Shown here one piece after another: positions 17,254-26,288 of a stretch of 64,000 bases of DNA. The notes beneath the pieces are model-generated. The model saw only the letters and a program-made list of their open reading frames with translations, did not search any database and had not been told where the DNA came from. The stretch lies in contig DAQK01000021.1 of the NCBI GenBank assembly GCA_002502855.1, positions 4,348 to 68,347 of the forward strand, given 5' to 3'. The translations under genes and the position numbers were made by a program. The first letter of the stretch is position 1. Each line of letters starts with the position of its first letter. The DNA is from Methanobacterium sp. UBA279. GTDB lineage: Archaea; Methanobacteriota; Methanobacteria; Methanobacteriales; Methanobacteriaceae.

Positions 17254-19299
17254 TTAAAAAATAATTTTAAATTCAGTTCCATTATTGGATTTAACTTCAA
17301 GTTCACCATCTAACTGGGCGGTTAAACTGGTAATAAGCTGCATACCTAGCGTATTAGTTTTTTTGATGTTTAAATCATCTGGAAGACCTACTCCATTATC
17401 CTGTATATGCATGATATGCTTATCATTCACTTTTTTAAAATCAATAATTATTTTACCCGGTCTTCCATGAGGAAATGCATGTTTGATGGAATTGGTGATC
17501 ACTTCGTTGATTATTAGAAAACAGGGTATGGCTGTATTTATATCTAGGAAAAGATCTTGGGCATTTATATCCATTTTTATTAAGTCCATATCAACTCCGT
17601 AAGAGCTATAAATATTTTCTGTTAACTTTTTTAGGTATTCAGCCACATTTACTTCAGCAAAATTTCCAGTTTGATACAAATTTTCATGTACTATGGCCAT
17701 GGACTTAACTCGATTCTGGCTTTCTTTGAAAACTTCAAGTGCATTTTCATCATCTATATGCATGGATTGCAGATTCAACAGGCTGGATATTATCTGGAGG
17801 TTGTTTTTCACCCGATGATGGATTTCCTTTAAGAGTACATTTTTCTCATGGATGGAGGCTTGCATCTGGGCTTCGATATTTTTATGGTGAGTAATGTCTC
17901 GAGCGGTGATCATAAATGCCACTGGCTTTTCTTCAGGGTTTCTAATTACTGCAATATTCCATTCACCTATGAACTGATCTCCATTTTTCTTAACTAATTT
18001 GTATTCAAGATTCCTTAAAACATCCTTACTTTGAATTTTTTCCAGGTCTTTCCTGGCGATTTCCTGATATTCCTGAGCTACCAGGTCGAAAATTGAATGT
18101 CCAATCAATTCTTTATTTTCGTAGCCATACATCTCCAGAGCCTGTTTGGATGTGTAATTTATCTTATAATTCATATCAGTGGTGATGATCGCATCTGGGC
18201 CTGTTTTAACCAGGGTGGAGTATAATCTCTCTGATTCTTCTAATGCCCTTTTTATTTCCTTTTCTTTTGTCAGGTCGCTTCCTATGCATACTAAACCTAA
18301 AGGTTCATTTTCACTAATTTTAATTAAAGACACAGACATTAAAACCGGTATAACTTTGTTTTCACTGGATTTTATTTCGGTTTCAAAGGTTTTAATTTGC
18401 CCTATTTCATCCAGGTTTATATTTTGAAATATATCCCATATACTATCTTTTAATCTGAAGATTAAACTAGAAGGTTTACCAATTAAATCCTCCCTTTTAT
18501 AATTTAACAGGTTAATCGCACTTTGATTTACCAGTACGATCTTTTTCTGGGTGTTTAAAATAATTAGAAAGTTGGACATAGTTGATACTATCTTATCTGC
18601 AGCTATAACTGGAGTTAAGACTGGGAAACGGTATCTCCATATGCCGTGAGCTATAAAGATCAAACCAACTGTAGCACTGACCATCGTTATCTCAGGGACT
18701 CGTAGGGATGATAATGGTAAAATTAAGTCGGCGGTTAGGCTAAATATTAAAGGTGCAAGCAGGCCTAGGAAAATATATCTGGTCTGTTTTTTCTCTAATT
18801 CTTCCGTTGTATCGAAATAATGTTTTAAAATGAGTAAGGAAGTTAATATGCCGCCAATCAAACTCCAAATACTGATTAAAAGGAAAAAAAGGAGTACTGA
18901 AGGGTCATTTAAATTATAGGTCCATCCCCAATATTGATGAACTGCTGTTTGATTAGTTATCAATCCCACTGCTGAAATAATAACTGCCGGTGCATAAATT
19001 AAAAGATAAGTTAATTCATGTTTAAGCAATTCTTTTTTACCGGTAAATACTAGGGATATATGTATTAAAACTGCCGGTACTAAAGGCCATAAAGTGCTTA
19101 ATTTCAACCAAAATATGGCAGTATCAATTGTTTCCGCTTGGCGATAACCAAATTCAGTGAAGGTTAGAAAGGCTATCAGGATGGCTAAAAGGGCTACTAA
19201 TTTGTTTAAACTATTTTCCGGATTTTTATAGTAGATAAAGTTTCCTAAAAAAAAGCATATAATTGCAGCTAGAAGAGATATTAAAGCGAATATGTTCAT
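17254..19299 (-). CDS. Membrane sensor histidine kinase (7TM, two PAS, HisKA_2/HATPase)
   Basis: From ATG 19299 (preceded by AAAGGT) the protein is 681 aa. Residues 1-225 carry seven hydrophobic segments of the N-terminal histidine-kinase 7TM type, two PAS domains follow (about 240-360 and 365-490), then the phospho-acceptor segment KEIHHRVKNNLQIISSLLNL and a HATPase with NEVITNSIKHAFPHG and DNGVGLPDD. HisKA_2-type kinases are common in methanogens. No response regulator gene is adjacent. The input is probably a membrane or PAS-bound signal. It is divergent from fumC. Confidence 0.9.
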   Translation of the reverse strand: MNIFALISLLAAIICFFLGNFIYYKNPENSLNKLVALLAILIAFLTFTEFGYRQAETIDTAIFWLKLSTLWPLVPAVLIHISLVFTGKKELLKHELTYLLIYAPAVIISAVGLITNQTAVHQYWGWTYNLNDPSVLLFFLLISIWSLIGGILTSLLILKHYFDTTEELEKKQTRYIFLGLLAPLIFSLTADLILPLSSLRVPEITMVSATVGLIFIAHGIWRYRFPVLTPVIAADKIVSTMSNFLIILNTQKKIVLVNQSAINLLNYKREDLIGKPSSLIFRLKDSIWDIFQNINLDEIGQIKTFETEIKSSENKVIPVLMSVSLIKISENEPLGLVCIGSDLTKEKEIKRALEESERLYSTLVKTGPDAIITTDMNYKINYTSKQALEMYGYENKELIGHSIFDLVAQEYQEIARKDLEKIQSKDVLRNLEYKLVKKNGDQFIGEWNIAVIRNPEEKPVAFMITARDITHHKNIEAQMQASIHEKNVLLKEIHHRVKNNLQIISSLLNLQSMHIDDENALEVFKESQNRVKSMAIVHENLYQTGNFAEVNVAEYLKKLTENIYSSYGVDMDLIKMDINAQDLFLDINTAIPCFLIINEVITNSIKHAFPHGRPGKIIIDFKKVNDKHIMHIQDNGVGLPDDLNIKKTNTLGMQLITSLTAQLDGELEVKSNNGTEFKIIF

Positions 19300-19405
19300 G
19301 AAAAATACCTTTCGGAAATTTTTAATGGAATTACTGATATATATTTGGTGTAACAAGTATATACTTATTACTTTTTAAAAACCCTCGAATATTAGGCGTT
19401 TCTAG

Positions 19406-19423
19406 TATGGAATATAGTCCATA
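19406..19423. promoter_or_regulatory. Inverted repeat TATGGA-N6-TCCATA between kinase and fumC
   Basis: Perfect 6-bp arms separated by ATATAG in the divergent spacer. It may be an operator for either gene. The candidate fumC TATA element (TTTAAATATAAAT) lies downstream at about 19460-19472. Confidence 0.3.
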
Positions 19424-19558
19424 GGTATGTTAATTAACCTAACATTGGTTATTCTCAAATTTTTAAATATAAATCTTACTTTTAGATATTCAACCCAAAA
19501 AGTTATTTTTCCTCATAAAACATATAATATAATTATTAAATTGGTTGAAGTGGAGTAT

Positions 19559-20974
19559 ATGGATTACCATTTCCGTTATGAGACTGATAGTTTTGGTGAA
19601 ATTAGAATACCAGCTCATAAACTATGGGGGGCGCAGACACAGCGCTCACTGGAACAATTCAATATCGGTGATGATCCAATGCCACGAGAGATGGTTGAAG
19701 CTTATTCTGTGATAAAAAAGGCATGTGCCAGGGTTAACTTCCAGGAAGGACTCTTAGATGAAAATCGCCGGGACTTAATCGTCAAGGTATGTGATGAAAT
19801 ACTCGCCGGAGAGCACCAGGACCAGTTCCCCTTGAACGTGTGGATGAGCGGGAGTGGAACACCCTTCAACATGAACATGAACGAAGTTATATCTAACCGG
19901 AGCTGTCAACTCACCGGGAATCCCCTGGGGAGTAAGGTACCCGTCCATCCCAACGATCACGCCAACCTATCCCAGTCTTCTAACGATACCTTTCCCTCGG
20001 CCATGCACATATCCGCTGCAAAAGCCCTGAAAGGGAAGTTGATACCGTCTGTAACTTCTCTATGTGACTCTTTACAGACTAAATCAGAAGAATGGTCCGA
20101 TATAGTTAAGGTGGGCCGTACCCATCTCCAAGATGCTACACCTTTAACTTTAGGCCAGGAATTTTCTGGTTATGTTGGCTTACTTGATGATAACCTGAAA
20201 CGCTTAGAAAACAGCTTGGAGGAAATCTATCACTTAACCATAGGTGGAACTGCTGTAGGGACAGGGATGAACACCCCTCCCGGTTTTGACGGGAAAGTGG
20301 TTGGTGAAATTGTAGGATTAACCAGTCTACCGTTTAAAACGGTGGATAACAAATTCAAAGCCCAGGGATCACACGACAGTCTGGTCATGCTCAGCGGGAC
20401 GCTCAAGACACTGGCGGCGTCCCTCTATAAAATAGCAAACGACATCCGCATCTTATCAAGCGGTCCAAGGTGCGGCTTACATGAACTGGAACTACCAGCA
20501 AACCAACCAGGATCCTCCATCATGCCCGGGAAGATAAACCCCACCCAGTGCGAAGCACTGTCCATGGTGGCGGTACAGGTCACAGCCAACGACCTGGCGG
20601 TGACACTCGGTGGAGGCGGGGGACACCTGGAGATGAACGCCTACAAACCCCTGATCATCCGTAACATTATGCACTCGTTGAATATACTAACCGACGGATG
20701 CCAGAATTTCAGGAAATACCTGGTAGAAGGAATGAAACCGGATGAAAAACAGATAAACTACTTTTTAGAACGATCACTCATGCTGGTAACCGTCCTGACC
20801 CCGGTTATCGGTTACGATCAGGCGGCCCGGGCAGTAAAACATGCCCTGGATAATGATCTAACCCTTAAAAAGGCCGTCCTGGATCTGAAATGCATCTCCG
20901 AGGAAGAATATGATAAACTGGTAGATCCAGGGAAGATGACCCGTCCCGGGGGATTGGATTTGAGGAAGGACTGA
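19559..20974 (+). CDS. fumC: Class II fumarate hydratase
   Basis: From ATG 19559 (MDYHFRYETDSFGEIRIPAH) the protein is 471 aa. Motifs WMSGSGTPFNMNMNEVISN, HPNDHANLSQSSNDTFPSAM, GRTHLQDATPLTLGQEF and the superfamily signature GSSIMPGKINPTQCEAL identify a fumarase/aspartase-type enzyme; the overall sequence fits FumC. It interconverts fumarate and malate without an Fe-S cluster. Class I fumarase is the usual form in Methanobacteriales, and a class I alpha-like gene also lies at 57.3-58.2 kb. It is the first gene of a co-directional group with fumarate reductase-like genes. Confidence 0.9.
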   Translation: MDYHFRYETDSFGEIRIPAHKLWGAQTQRSLEQFNIGDDPMPREMVEAYSVIKKACARVNFQEGLLDENRRDLIVKVCDEILAGEHQDQFPLNVWMSGSGTPFNMNMNEVISNRSCQLTGNPLGSKVPVHPNDHANLSQSSNDTFPSAMHISAAKALKGKLIPSVTSLCDSLQTKSEEWSDIVKVGRTHLQDATPLTLGQEFSGYVGLLDDNLKRLENSLEEIYHLTIGGTAVGTGMNTPPGFDGKVVGEIVGLTSLPFKTVDNKFKAQGSHDSLVMLSGTLKTLAASLYKIANDIRILSSGPRCGLHELELPANQPGSSIMPGKINPTQCEALSMVAVQVTANDLAVTLGGGGGHLEMNAYKPLIIRNIMHSLNILTDGCQNFRKYLVEGMKPDEKQINYFLERSLMLVTVLTPVIGYDQAARAVKHALDNDLTLKKAVLDLKCISEEEYDKLVDPGKMTRPGGLDLRKD

Positions 20975-21033
20975 ATTAAATATTTTTACATATTAAAAGA
21001 AGTAAGAACTTAAAAAAAACGGATGTAACCTAC

Positions 21034-22737
21034 ATGATCCATCAATACGATGTAATCCTAATTGGAGGGGGATTGACCGGACTTAGAGCCGCCCTGCAGA
21101 TAAAAGACGCCGGATTAGATGGGGCGGTGATATCTAAGGTCCATCCCTTACGTTCTCATTCTGTAGCAGCCCAGGGAGGAATGAATGCCTCTCTGGGAAA
21201 CGTGGAAGGAGAGGGCGGTGTTAAGGATAGCTGGCAGAACCATGCATACGATACAGTGAAGGGATCCGATTACCTGGCCGACCAGGACGCCGTGGAACTC
21301 ATGTGCCGTGAAGCACCACGCACAGTAATCGAATTAGAACATATGGGAACGGTATGGTCCAGACTAGAAAACGGGAAGATAGCTCAGCGCCCCTTCGGAG
21401 GGGCGGGATTTCCCAGGACCTGTTATGCGGCGGACCGCACCGGGCACAACGCCCTCCACACCCTCTACGAGAATGTGGTTGGCCGGGAAATCCCGGTTTA
21501 CGAGGAATTCTACCTCACTTCCCTGGTAATAGATGAGGGACGCTGTGTAGGTTGCACGGCACTGGAAATTGTAACTGGAGAGGTCCATGGATTCCTGGCC
21601 CGGGCAGTCCTCCTGGCCACTGGTGGCTTCGGCCGGATATATGATAGATCAACCAACGCACTCATCAACACAGGAGAGGGGGCGTCTTTAGCTTTAGAGG
21701 CAGGGGCCCAGCTTAAGGACATGGAGTTCGTCCAGTTCCATCCCACCACTCTCTACGGTACCAACATCCTGATAACCGAAGGAGCCCGTGGTGAAGGAGG
21801 GATACTCCTAAATAAAGATGGGGAACGGTTCATGGAGGGCTACGCACCCCGCACCCGGGACCTGGCAGCCCGTGACGTGATAAGTCGGGCCATGGAACAG
21901 GAAATCGCGGAGGGAAGGGCCTACCCGGGAGGTTACCTGTACCTTGACCTGCGCCACCTGGGACCGGATAAAATCAAGGAGAGGTTGCCGGGGATAAGGC
22001 AGATAGCCATGGATTTTGCCGGTGTAGACCCCATAGAGGAGAAGATACCGGTCCAGCCCGGCCAGCACTACTCTATGGGTGGTGTCGATGTGGATATGGG
22101 CGGTGCGACCAGCATCCCAGGGTTATACGCTGCCGGTGAATGCGCCTGCATCAGCGTCCACGGAGCCAACCGTCTGGGAGGAAATTCCCTCCTGGAGACA
22201 GTGGTCTTCGGGCGCCTGGTTGCCGATAAGATAATCGAAGATGTTTCTAGTATTAATTTTACCGAAGAAGAGCCAATAAAGACAGCCATGATAAACATGG
22301 ACATTAAGATAGGGGATATACTGAGCCGGGAAGAAGGAGAACACCTCTTCCAGATCAGGGAGGCCATGACCCACACCATGTCCCAGGGATTTGGGATACT
22401 GCGGGAAAAACAGGAGATGCAGGAAGGCCTCCAGGAGATAAAAAAACTGCAGAAACAGCTGCCCCGAGTGTCCCTCCAAAACAGTAAGCGTGAACTCAAC
22501 CAGGCCCTGGTAAGGTTCCTGGAACTGGAGGGAATGCTCCTTTTATCTGAGGCCGTGGCCCGAAGCGCCATCGCCCGGGAGGAAAGCAGAGGATCCCATT
22601 TCAGGACTGATTACCCAGAGCGTGATGATATTAACTTCCTGAAACACACCCTGATAGATTTAAAAGATGATGAAATGTGTGTTTCCTATAAACCGGTTAA
22701 GCTGGGCATGTTCGAACCAGAGGAGCGTGTTTACTAG
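21034..22737 (+). CDS. Fumarate reductase/succinate dehydrogenase flavoprotein subunit (SdhA/TfrA-like)
   Basis: 567 residues: FAD dinucleotide motif DVILIGGGLTGLRAALQ at the N-terminus, LRSHSVAAQGGMNASLGN with the His that carries covalent FAD in many SdhA proteins, and QFHPTTLYG, TEGARGEGG and HYSMGGVDVDMGGATSIPG from the active-site region. The closest characterised methanogen relative is TfrA of thiol:fumarate reductase, which makes succinate. Its stop overlaps the next gene's GTG by one base, so the two are translationally coupled. Cytoplasmic; no anchor subunit follows. Confidence 0.9.
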   Translation: MIHQYDVILIGGGLTGLRAALQIKDAGLDGAVISKVHPLRSHSVAAQGGMNASLGNVEGEGGVKDSWQNHAYDTVKGSDYLADQDAVELMCREAPRTVIELEHMGTVWSRLENGKIAQRPFGGAGFPRTCYAADRTGHNALHTLYENVVGREIPVYEEFYLTSLVIDEGRCVGCTALEIVTGEVHGFLARAVLLATGGFGRIYDRSTNALINTGEGASLALEAGAQLKDMEFVQFHPTTLYGTNILITEGARGEGGILLNKDGERFMEGYAPRTRDLAARDVISRAMEQEIAEGRAYPGGYLYLDLRHLGPDKIKERLPGIRQIAMDFAGVDPIEEKIPVQPGQHYSMGGVDVDMGGATSIPGLYAAGECACISVHGANRLGGNSLLETVVFGRLVADKIIEDVSSINFTEEEPIKTAMINMDIKIGDILSREEGEHLFQIREAMTHTMSQGFGILREKQEMQEGLQEIKKLQKQLPRVSLQNSKRELNQALVRFLELEGMLLLSEAVARSAIAREESRGSHFRTDYPERDDINFLKHTLIDLKDDEMCVSYKPVKLGMFEPEERVY

Positions 22738-23513
22738 TGATAAAAGTTAACCCAAAGATAAAAGTTTACCGATTCAACCATGAAATGGAATCTCCTGACT
22801 ATGATACCTTTGAGGTGGATCCCCACCCCGGGATGACGGTTTTAAGCGCTTTATTCCAGATCCAGGAGAAATACGATGATTCCCTGGCCTTCCGCTACTC
22901 CTGCCGGGGGGCGGTGTGTGGAACATGCGCCATGCTCATCAACAAGGTACCCCGCCTCGCCTGCCGTAGCCAGGTTAGAGATCTTCTGAAAGATAAGGTT
23001 CCTGAAACTGTTGCTGACGAGGATATATCCATGGCTGGTGAAGATATATACTGGAACCCTGAGGAAGAAGTATTGGTAGAACCCCTACCCCATTTACCTG
23101 TAATCAGGGACCTGGTGGTTGATATGGAACTCTTTTTCCAGTACTACCGCTTCGTAGAGCCAACTTTCCGTCCGGCAGGACCTGATCCAGAAAAAGAACG
23201 ACTGATGGATCCCGGAGCGGTTAAAGAACTGGGGGTATACACCAACTGCATCCTCTGCGGTGCCTGCCATGCTGCCTGCCCGGTTGTGGGAGAAAACCCA
23301 GAATATCTGGGACCAGCAGCCCTGGCCAAACTGTACCGGTTCCACATAGACCCCCGGGAGGCCGAGGGAGACTCACGACTGGAAAAAGGAGATATCCCAA
23401 ATGGCTGGTGGGCCTGTGAATCCTACGGAGACTGTTACCAGGTCTGCCCCAGGAATGTTCCCCCCATCATCGCCATAAGGCAGGCGATAAACCAGTTGAA
23501 CAAAAGGAAATGA
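22737..23513 (+). CDS. Fumarate reductase/succinate dehydrogenase iron-sulfur subunit, short form without CCG domain
   Basis: 258 residues with a 2Fe-2S ferredoxin domain (SCRGAVCGTCAMLINK, plus a later Cys in RLACRS) and a two-cluster domain (CILCGACHAACPV and CESYGDCYQVCPRNVPPI). This is a complete SdhB-like protein. Methanothermobacter TfrB is near 490 residues because it carries an extra C-terminal HdrB-like CCG domain that handles CoM/CoB thiols; that part is absent, and the sequence after the stop is non-coding. The electron donor may therefore not be CoM-SH plus CoB-SH. The start is GTG 22737 overlapping the sdhA stop. Confidence 0.85.
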   Translation: MIKVNPKIKVYRFNHEMESPDYDTFEVDPHPGMTVLSALFQIQEKYDDSLAFRYSCRGAVCGTCAMLINKVPRLACRSQVRDLLKDKVPETVADEDISMAGEDIYWNPEEEVLVEPLPHLPVIRDLVVDMELFFQYYRFVEPTFRPAGPDPEKERLMDPGAVKELGVYTNCILCGACHAACPVVGENPEYLGPAALAKLYRFHIDPREAEGDSRLEKGDIPNGWWACESYGDCYQVCPRNVPPIIAIRQAINQLNKRK

Positions 23514-23568
23514 TAAAATAAATGTTTTAATCTTTAAAATTCATTTAAACTGTAGGTGAGCTGTTAAG

Positions 23569-24810
23569 ATGATATACATGTGTATGAACTGTAAAGTCTT
23601 TGTTTATGATGAGGAAAGGGGAGATGCCGAGTTGAACCTCGCCCCGGGAACCAGAGTGGATGATATACCTGATTCTTACCGCTGTCCTGTCTGCGGAGCC
23701 ATTAAATGCTGTCTGCACCCCCTGGATGGTGAGAGCACTTCTCAAAGTGTGGATAGTCAGGAACCCACCCAAAAGGATTTAAATTACTACCGGGCCCGTG
23801 CTAGGGAGAAACTCACCGGTTTATGTGGTGTTTATCCGGTGTGCAATGGTGATCCGGAACACACCTGCGGCGGGCAGAAGTACGGCGCCCCCATTGGCAT
23901 GGGAGGTGCCGGACAGGGTAAAAACTTCGAAGCGAACTACAAAGCCCTGGCAGAGTACCGGCTGAAGATGAAGATGGTCAAGCCCCACCGCCAGCCAGAG
24001 ATGTCCACATCCTTCTTGGGATGGGATATTAAAGCCCCGGTAATGGGCGCGCCCTTATCCGGAGTGAAACACAACATGAACGATGCCATGGCCGAGGAAG
24101 ACTTCTACTGGGGCCTTTTAAAGGGAGCAGAGGAATTTGGAACAATCGGTACCGTGGGGACCACCTCCAGCGCACCTAAAGATTTAGGGGTGACTACTGT
24201 AGGGAAGAATAACGGTTATGGGATCCCCTTCTTCAAACCCATGTCCCAAAAACGGCTGCTTGAACTCTTCCAGCTTGCAGAAAAACTGGACGTAATTGCC
24301 ATAGGAGTTGATCTGGGAGGTGCCGGGTCCACCTACTGGGATCACAGCGATAAAAGTGTGTACCGGAAGGGTGAAGATGATCTGAAGGAACTGGTGGACT
24401 CCACAGATAAACCGGTGATCTTCAAGGACATAATGAGTACAGAAGACGCGGTTAAGGTGGTTGATTCCGGTGCCAGTGCCTGCTACGTATCTAATCATGG
24501 TGGTAGGGTCTTAGATTACGGCCTGGGCGTGGCGGAGGTGCTCCCAGATATTGCGGAGGAGATAAACGGTAAGATGCCTCTCCTGGCGGATGGGACCGTG
24601 CGGACCGGGTTCGATGTCCTGAAAGTACTGGCGTTAGGTGCAGATATCGCCCTCATCGGCCGTCCCCTTTTGCAGGTATGCGTTGGCGGGGGAGCTGAGG
24701 CAGTTAAGATGTACTTCGATTATGTCTTAGCTGACTTCACCCGGGCCATGATACTCACTGGATGCGACACACTTCATGAGGTTGATATGGATATCTTAGA
24801 TAAAATTTAA
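23569..24810 (+). CDS. Rubredoxin-domain FMN-dependent alpha-hydroxyacid dehydrogenase-like protein
   Basis: 413 residues. The first ~50 form a rubredoxin-like knuckle pair (YMCMNCKVFVYDEERGD and YRCPVCGAIKCC). A linker with cysteines (LCGVYPVCNGDPEHTCGG) follows, then an FMN TIM barrel with SNHGGRVLDYG (catalytic His and substrate-binding Arg) and DGTVRTGFDVLKVLALGAD, as in lactate and glycolate oxidases. The likely reaction is oxidation of a 2-hydroxyacid or reduction of the 2-oxoacid, with electrons passing through the rubredoxin part. It sits 55 nt after the SdhB-like gene and shares its direction, suggesting a link to fumarate reduction (inference). Confidence 0.85.
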   Translation: MIYMCMNCKVFVYDEERGDAELNLAPGTRVDDIPDSYRCPVCGAIKCCLHPLDGESTSQSVDSQEPTQKDLNYYRARAREKLTGLCGVYPVCNGDPEHTCGGQKYGAPIGMGGAGQGKNFEANYKALAEYRLKMKMVKPHRQPEMSTSFLGWDIKAPVMGAPLSGVKHNMNDAMAEEDFYWGLLKGAEEFGTIGTVGTTSSAPKDLGVTTVGKNNGYGIPFFKPMSQKRLLELFQLAEKLDVIAIGVDLGGAGSTYWDHSDKSVYRKGEDDLKELVDSTDKPVIFKDIMSTEDAVKVVDSGASACYVSNHGGRVLDYGLGVAEVLPDIAEEINGKMPLLADGTVRTGFDVLKVLALGADIALIGRPLLQVCVGGGAEAVKMYFDYVLADFTRAMILTGCDTLHEVDMDILDKI

Positions 24811-24826
24811 GCCATATTAACCTTTT

Positions 24827-24925
24827 TTTTCAAGGGTGGGGTACTTGTTAACCCTTTTTAAGCCTTATTAAACCCTACTTTTAAGGGGGGGGTATTGTTG
24901 ACCCTTTTTTCAAGGAGATCCTTGT
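24827..24925. repeat. Degenerate ~30-bp tandem repeats between convergent genes
   Basis: Read leftward, units have the form GGTTAACAAG, a short variable C-rich stretch, then CTTGAAAAAAGG. About four and a half copies run from 24925 to 24827. The first unit includes the stop codon of the acyltransferase gene. The layout matches the array at 12493-12591: repeated copies of a gene end between two convergent genes. T-tracts on the + strand may also end transcription from the left. Confidence 0.55.
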
Positions 24926-26022
24926 TAACCCCTCATTCCGAAAATGGTTCTGATTCCGGGGATTCTCCTTACAACTTCGATGGTGGCTATTGTAAATACG
25001 AAGCTCAAGAGCATGATGAGGATAACCTGGACTACCATCTGATCGGGTATCCAGCTTAAGAGGTAGTAGGCGAACATGTTGATCCAGACTATGTGGAATA
25101 TGTATATGGGGAATGACACCGCGGAAAGGTACAGTGTAGTTTTATTTTTAAATTCCAGGTAATGTTTGCCCATACCCATTAAACTCAGCACCCCCACCCA
25201 TAGGAGGAGGCTGGTCCATATTTTTATTAAAAATCCGGCGATGATGGTTGATAGGGAGACCGCTGTAGTGGTAACTGCACTTTCTCCAGAGCCAATGCTA
25301 CCTGCAGTTATTGAAACATATATAGCGGTTAAAACAACGAATGGGATGAACAAATGCCACCTATACTTTTCCAGTTTTTCCTGGACACCGTCGTCGGATA
25401 ACAGGAAGTAACCGAATACAAAAAGTAGGAAGAACTCCACCACACTTTTTTCAGGATATATGTTGAAAAAATAACTTCCTATGGCCAATGGAAAGACCAG
25501 TAAAAGGAGTTTAGGCATGGTGTGCTTTTCTATGGGGAAGTTGCGTTTGCCAGATTTCAGGATAAAGGGAAGTGCCAGTAGTGATACTATAAACAGGTAT
25601 AGCAGGAACCATAAAGGACCAAACATCAATCCATTACCTAAGTTAGCTGGATTGGTGAGGATATTTGCCCATGAACTCAGGAAACTCCCGGTATAACCAC
25701 TATAGAGGAATCCGAAGTATATGCTGAGGGGTATCACCAGGATCATACCGGCGACCATGGGGACCAGGAGCTTCGACACCCTCTCCCGTAGATACTGGTT
25801 TGTGTTTCTCTTTTTAAGGGAATAGAACGTTGCAATCCCGGCGATTACAAATAAGAGCTGCATAAACCAGGGAGCAAAGGTTAAAATAAATGCGTTTGCA
25901 AAAATGTTGTTCGCCACGTTGAAATAATACGATCCAATACCACTGTAGATGAGCAAAGTGTGATAAGGGAAGAGTACCAGAATTATAAGCCATCGCAGAT
26001 TGTCCATAAAATATTTTCGCAT
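24925..26022 (-). CDS. Acyltransferase 3 family membrane protein
   Basis: 365 residues from ATG 26022, with about ten membrane segments. It opens RKYFMDNLRWLIILVLFPYH, the DNLRWLxxxxVxxxH pattern of acyltransferase-3 (OafA/NodX-like) proteins with the catalytic His, and contains GPLWFLLYLFIVSLL. Such enzymes acylate surface glycans or lipids from the cytoplasmic side. The acceptor is unknown; the pseudomurein wall or glycolipids are possible. It is transcribed alone, divergent from the padR gene. Confidence 0.85.
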   Translation of the reverse strand: MRKYFMDNLRWLIILVLFPYHTLLIYSGIGSYYFNVANNIFANAFILTFAPWFMQLLFVIAGIATFYSLKKRNTNQYLRERVSKLLVPMVAGMILVIPLSIYFGFLYSGYTGSFLSSWANILTNPANLGNGLMFGPLWFLLYLFIVSLLALPFILKSGKRNFPIEKHTMPKLLLLVFPLAIGSYFFNIYPEKSVVEFFLLFVFGYFLLSDDGVQEKLEKYRWHLFIPFVVLTAIYVSITAGSIGSGESAVTTTAVSLSTIIAGFLIKIWTSLLLWVGVLSLMGMGKHYLEFKNKTTLYLSAVSFPIYIFHIVWINMFAYYLLSWIPDQMVVQVILIMLLSFVFTIATIEVVRRIPGIRTIFGMRG

Positions 26023-26193
26023 AGAAATCAAACTTCACGAGTATTAACACTATCAAAACTATTACGAGCTTTTATAGGAGAGTTCATCCAGTTAATTATA
26101 TAGTTATTTCCAGAAGGTAAAGATATCATTTACTATTTAAATTTCACAAACTCTTTTTGTCGTTGATATTATTCACATTACTGCTTAGAATCT

Positions 26194-26209
26194 TCACAAA
26201 ATTTTGTGA
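26194..26209. promoter_or_regulatory. 16-bp palindrome TCACAAAATTTTGTGA upstream of padR
   Basis: A perfect palindrome about 20 bp before the TATA-like TTTATATT (26230-26237) of the padR gene. A related half-site pair (TTTCACAAACTCTTTTTGTC) occurs at 26143-26162. The position suits autoregulation by the PadR-type protein encoded next, as seen in many PadR systems. Binding is inferred. Confidence 0.5.
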
Positions 26210-26288
26210 GAAATTTCAAAGGGACCAAAATTTATATTCTATGCATATAATATACTAATTGCAGAATATAGCTGGTGATGTGCTTACT

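Noticed and set aside
22068..22571. Long leftward open frames opposite the flavoprotein gene
   Set aside because: Antisense shadows of a strongly coding gene with Ser/Arg-rich composition and no ribosome sites.
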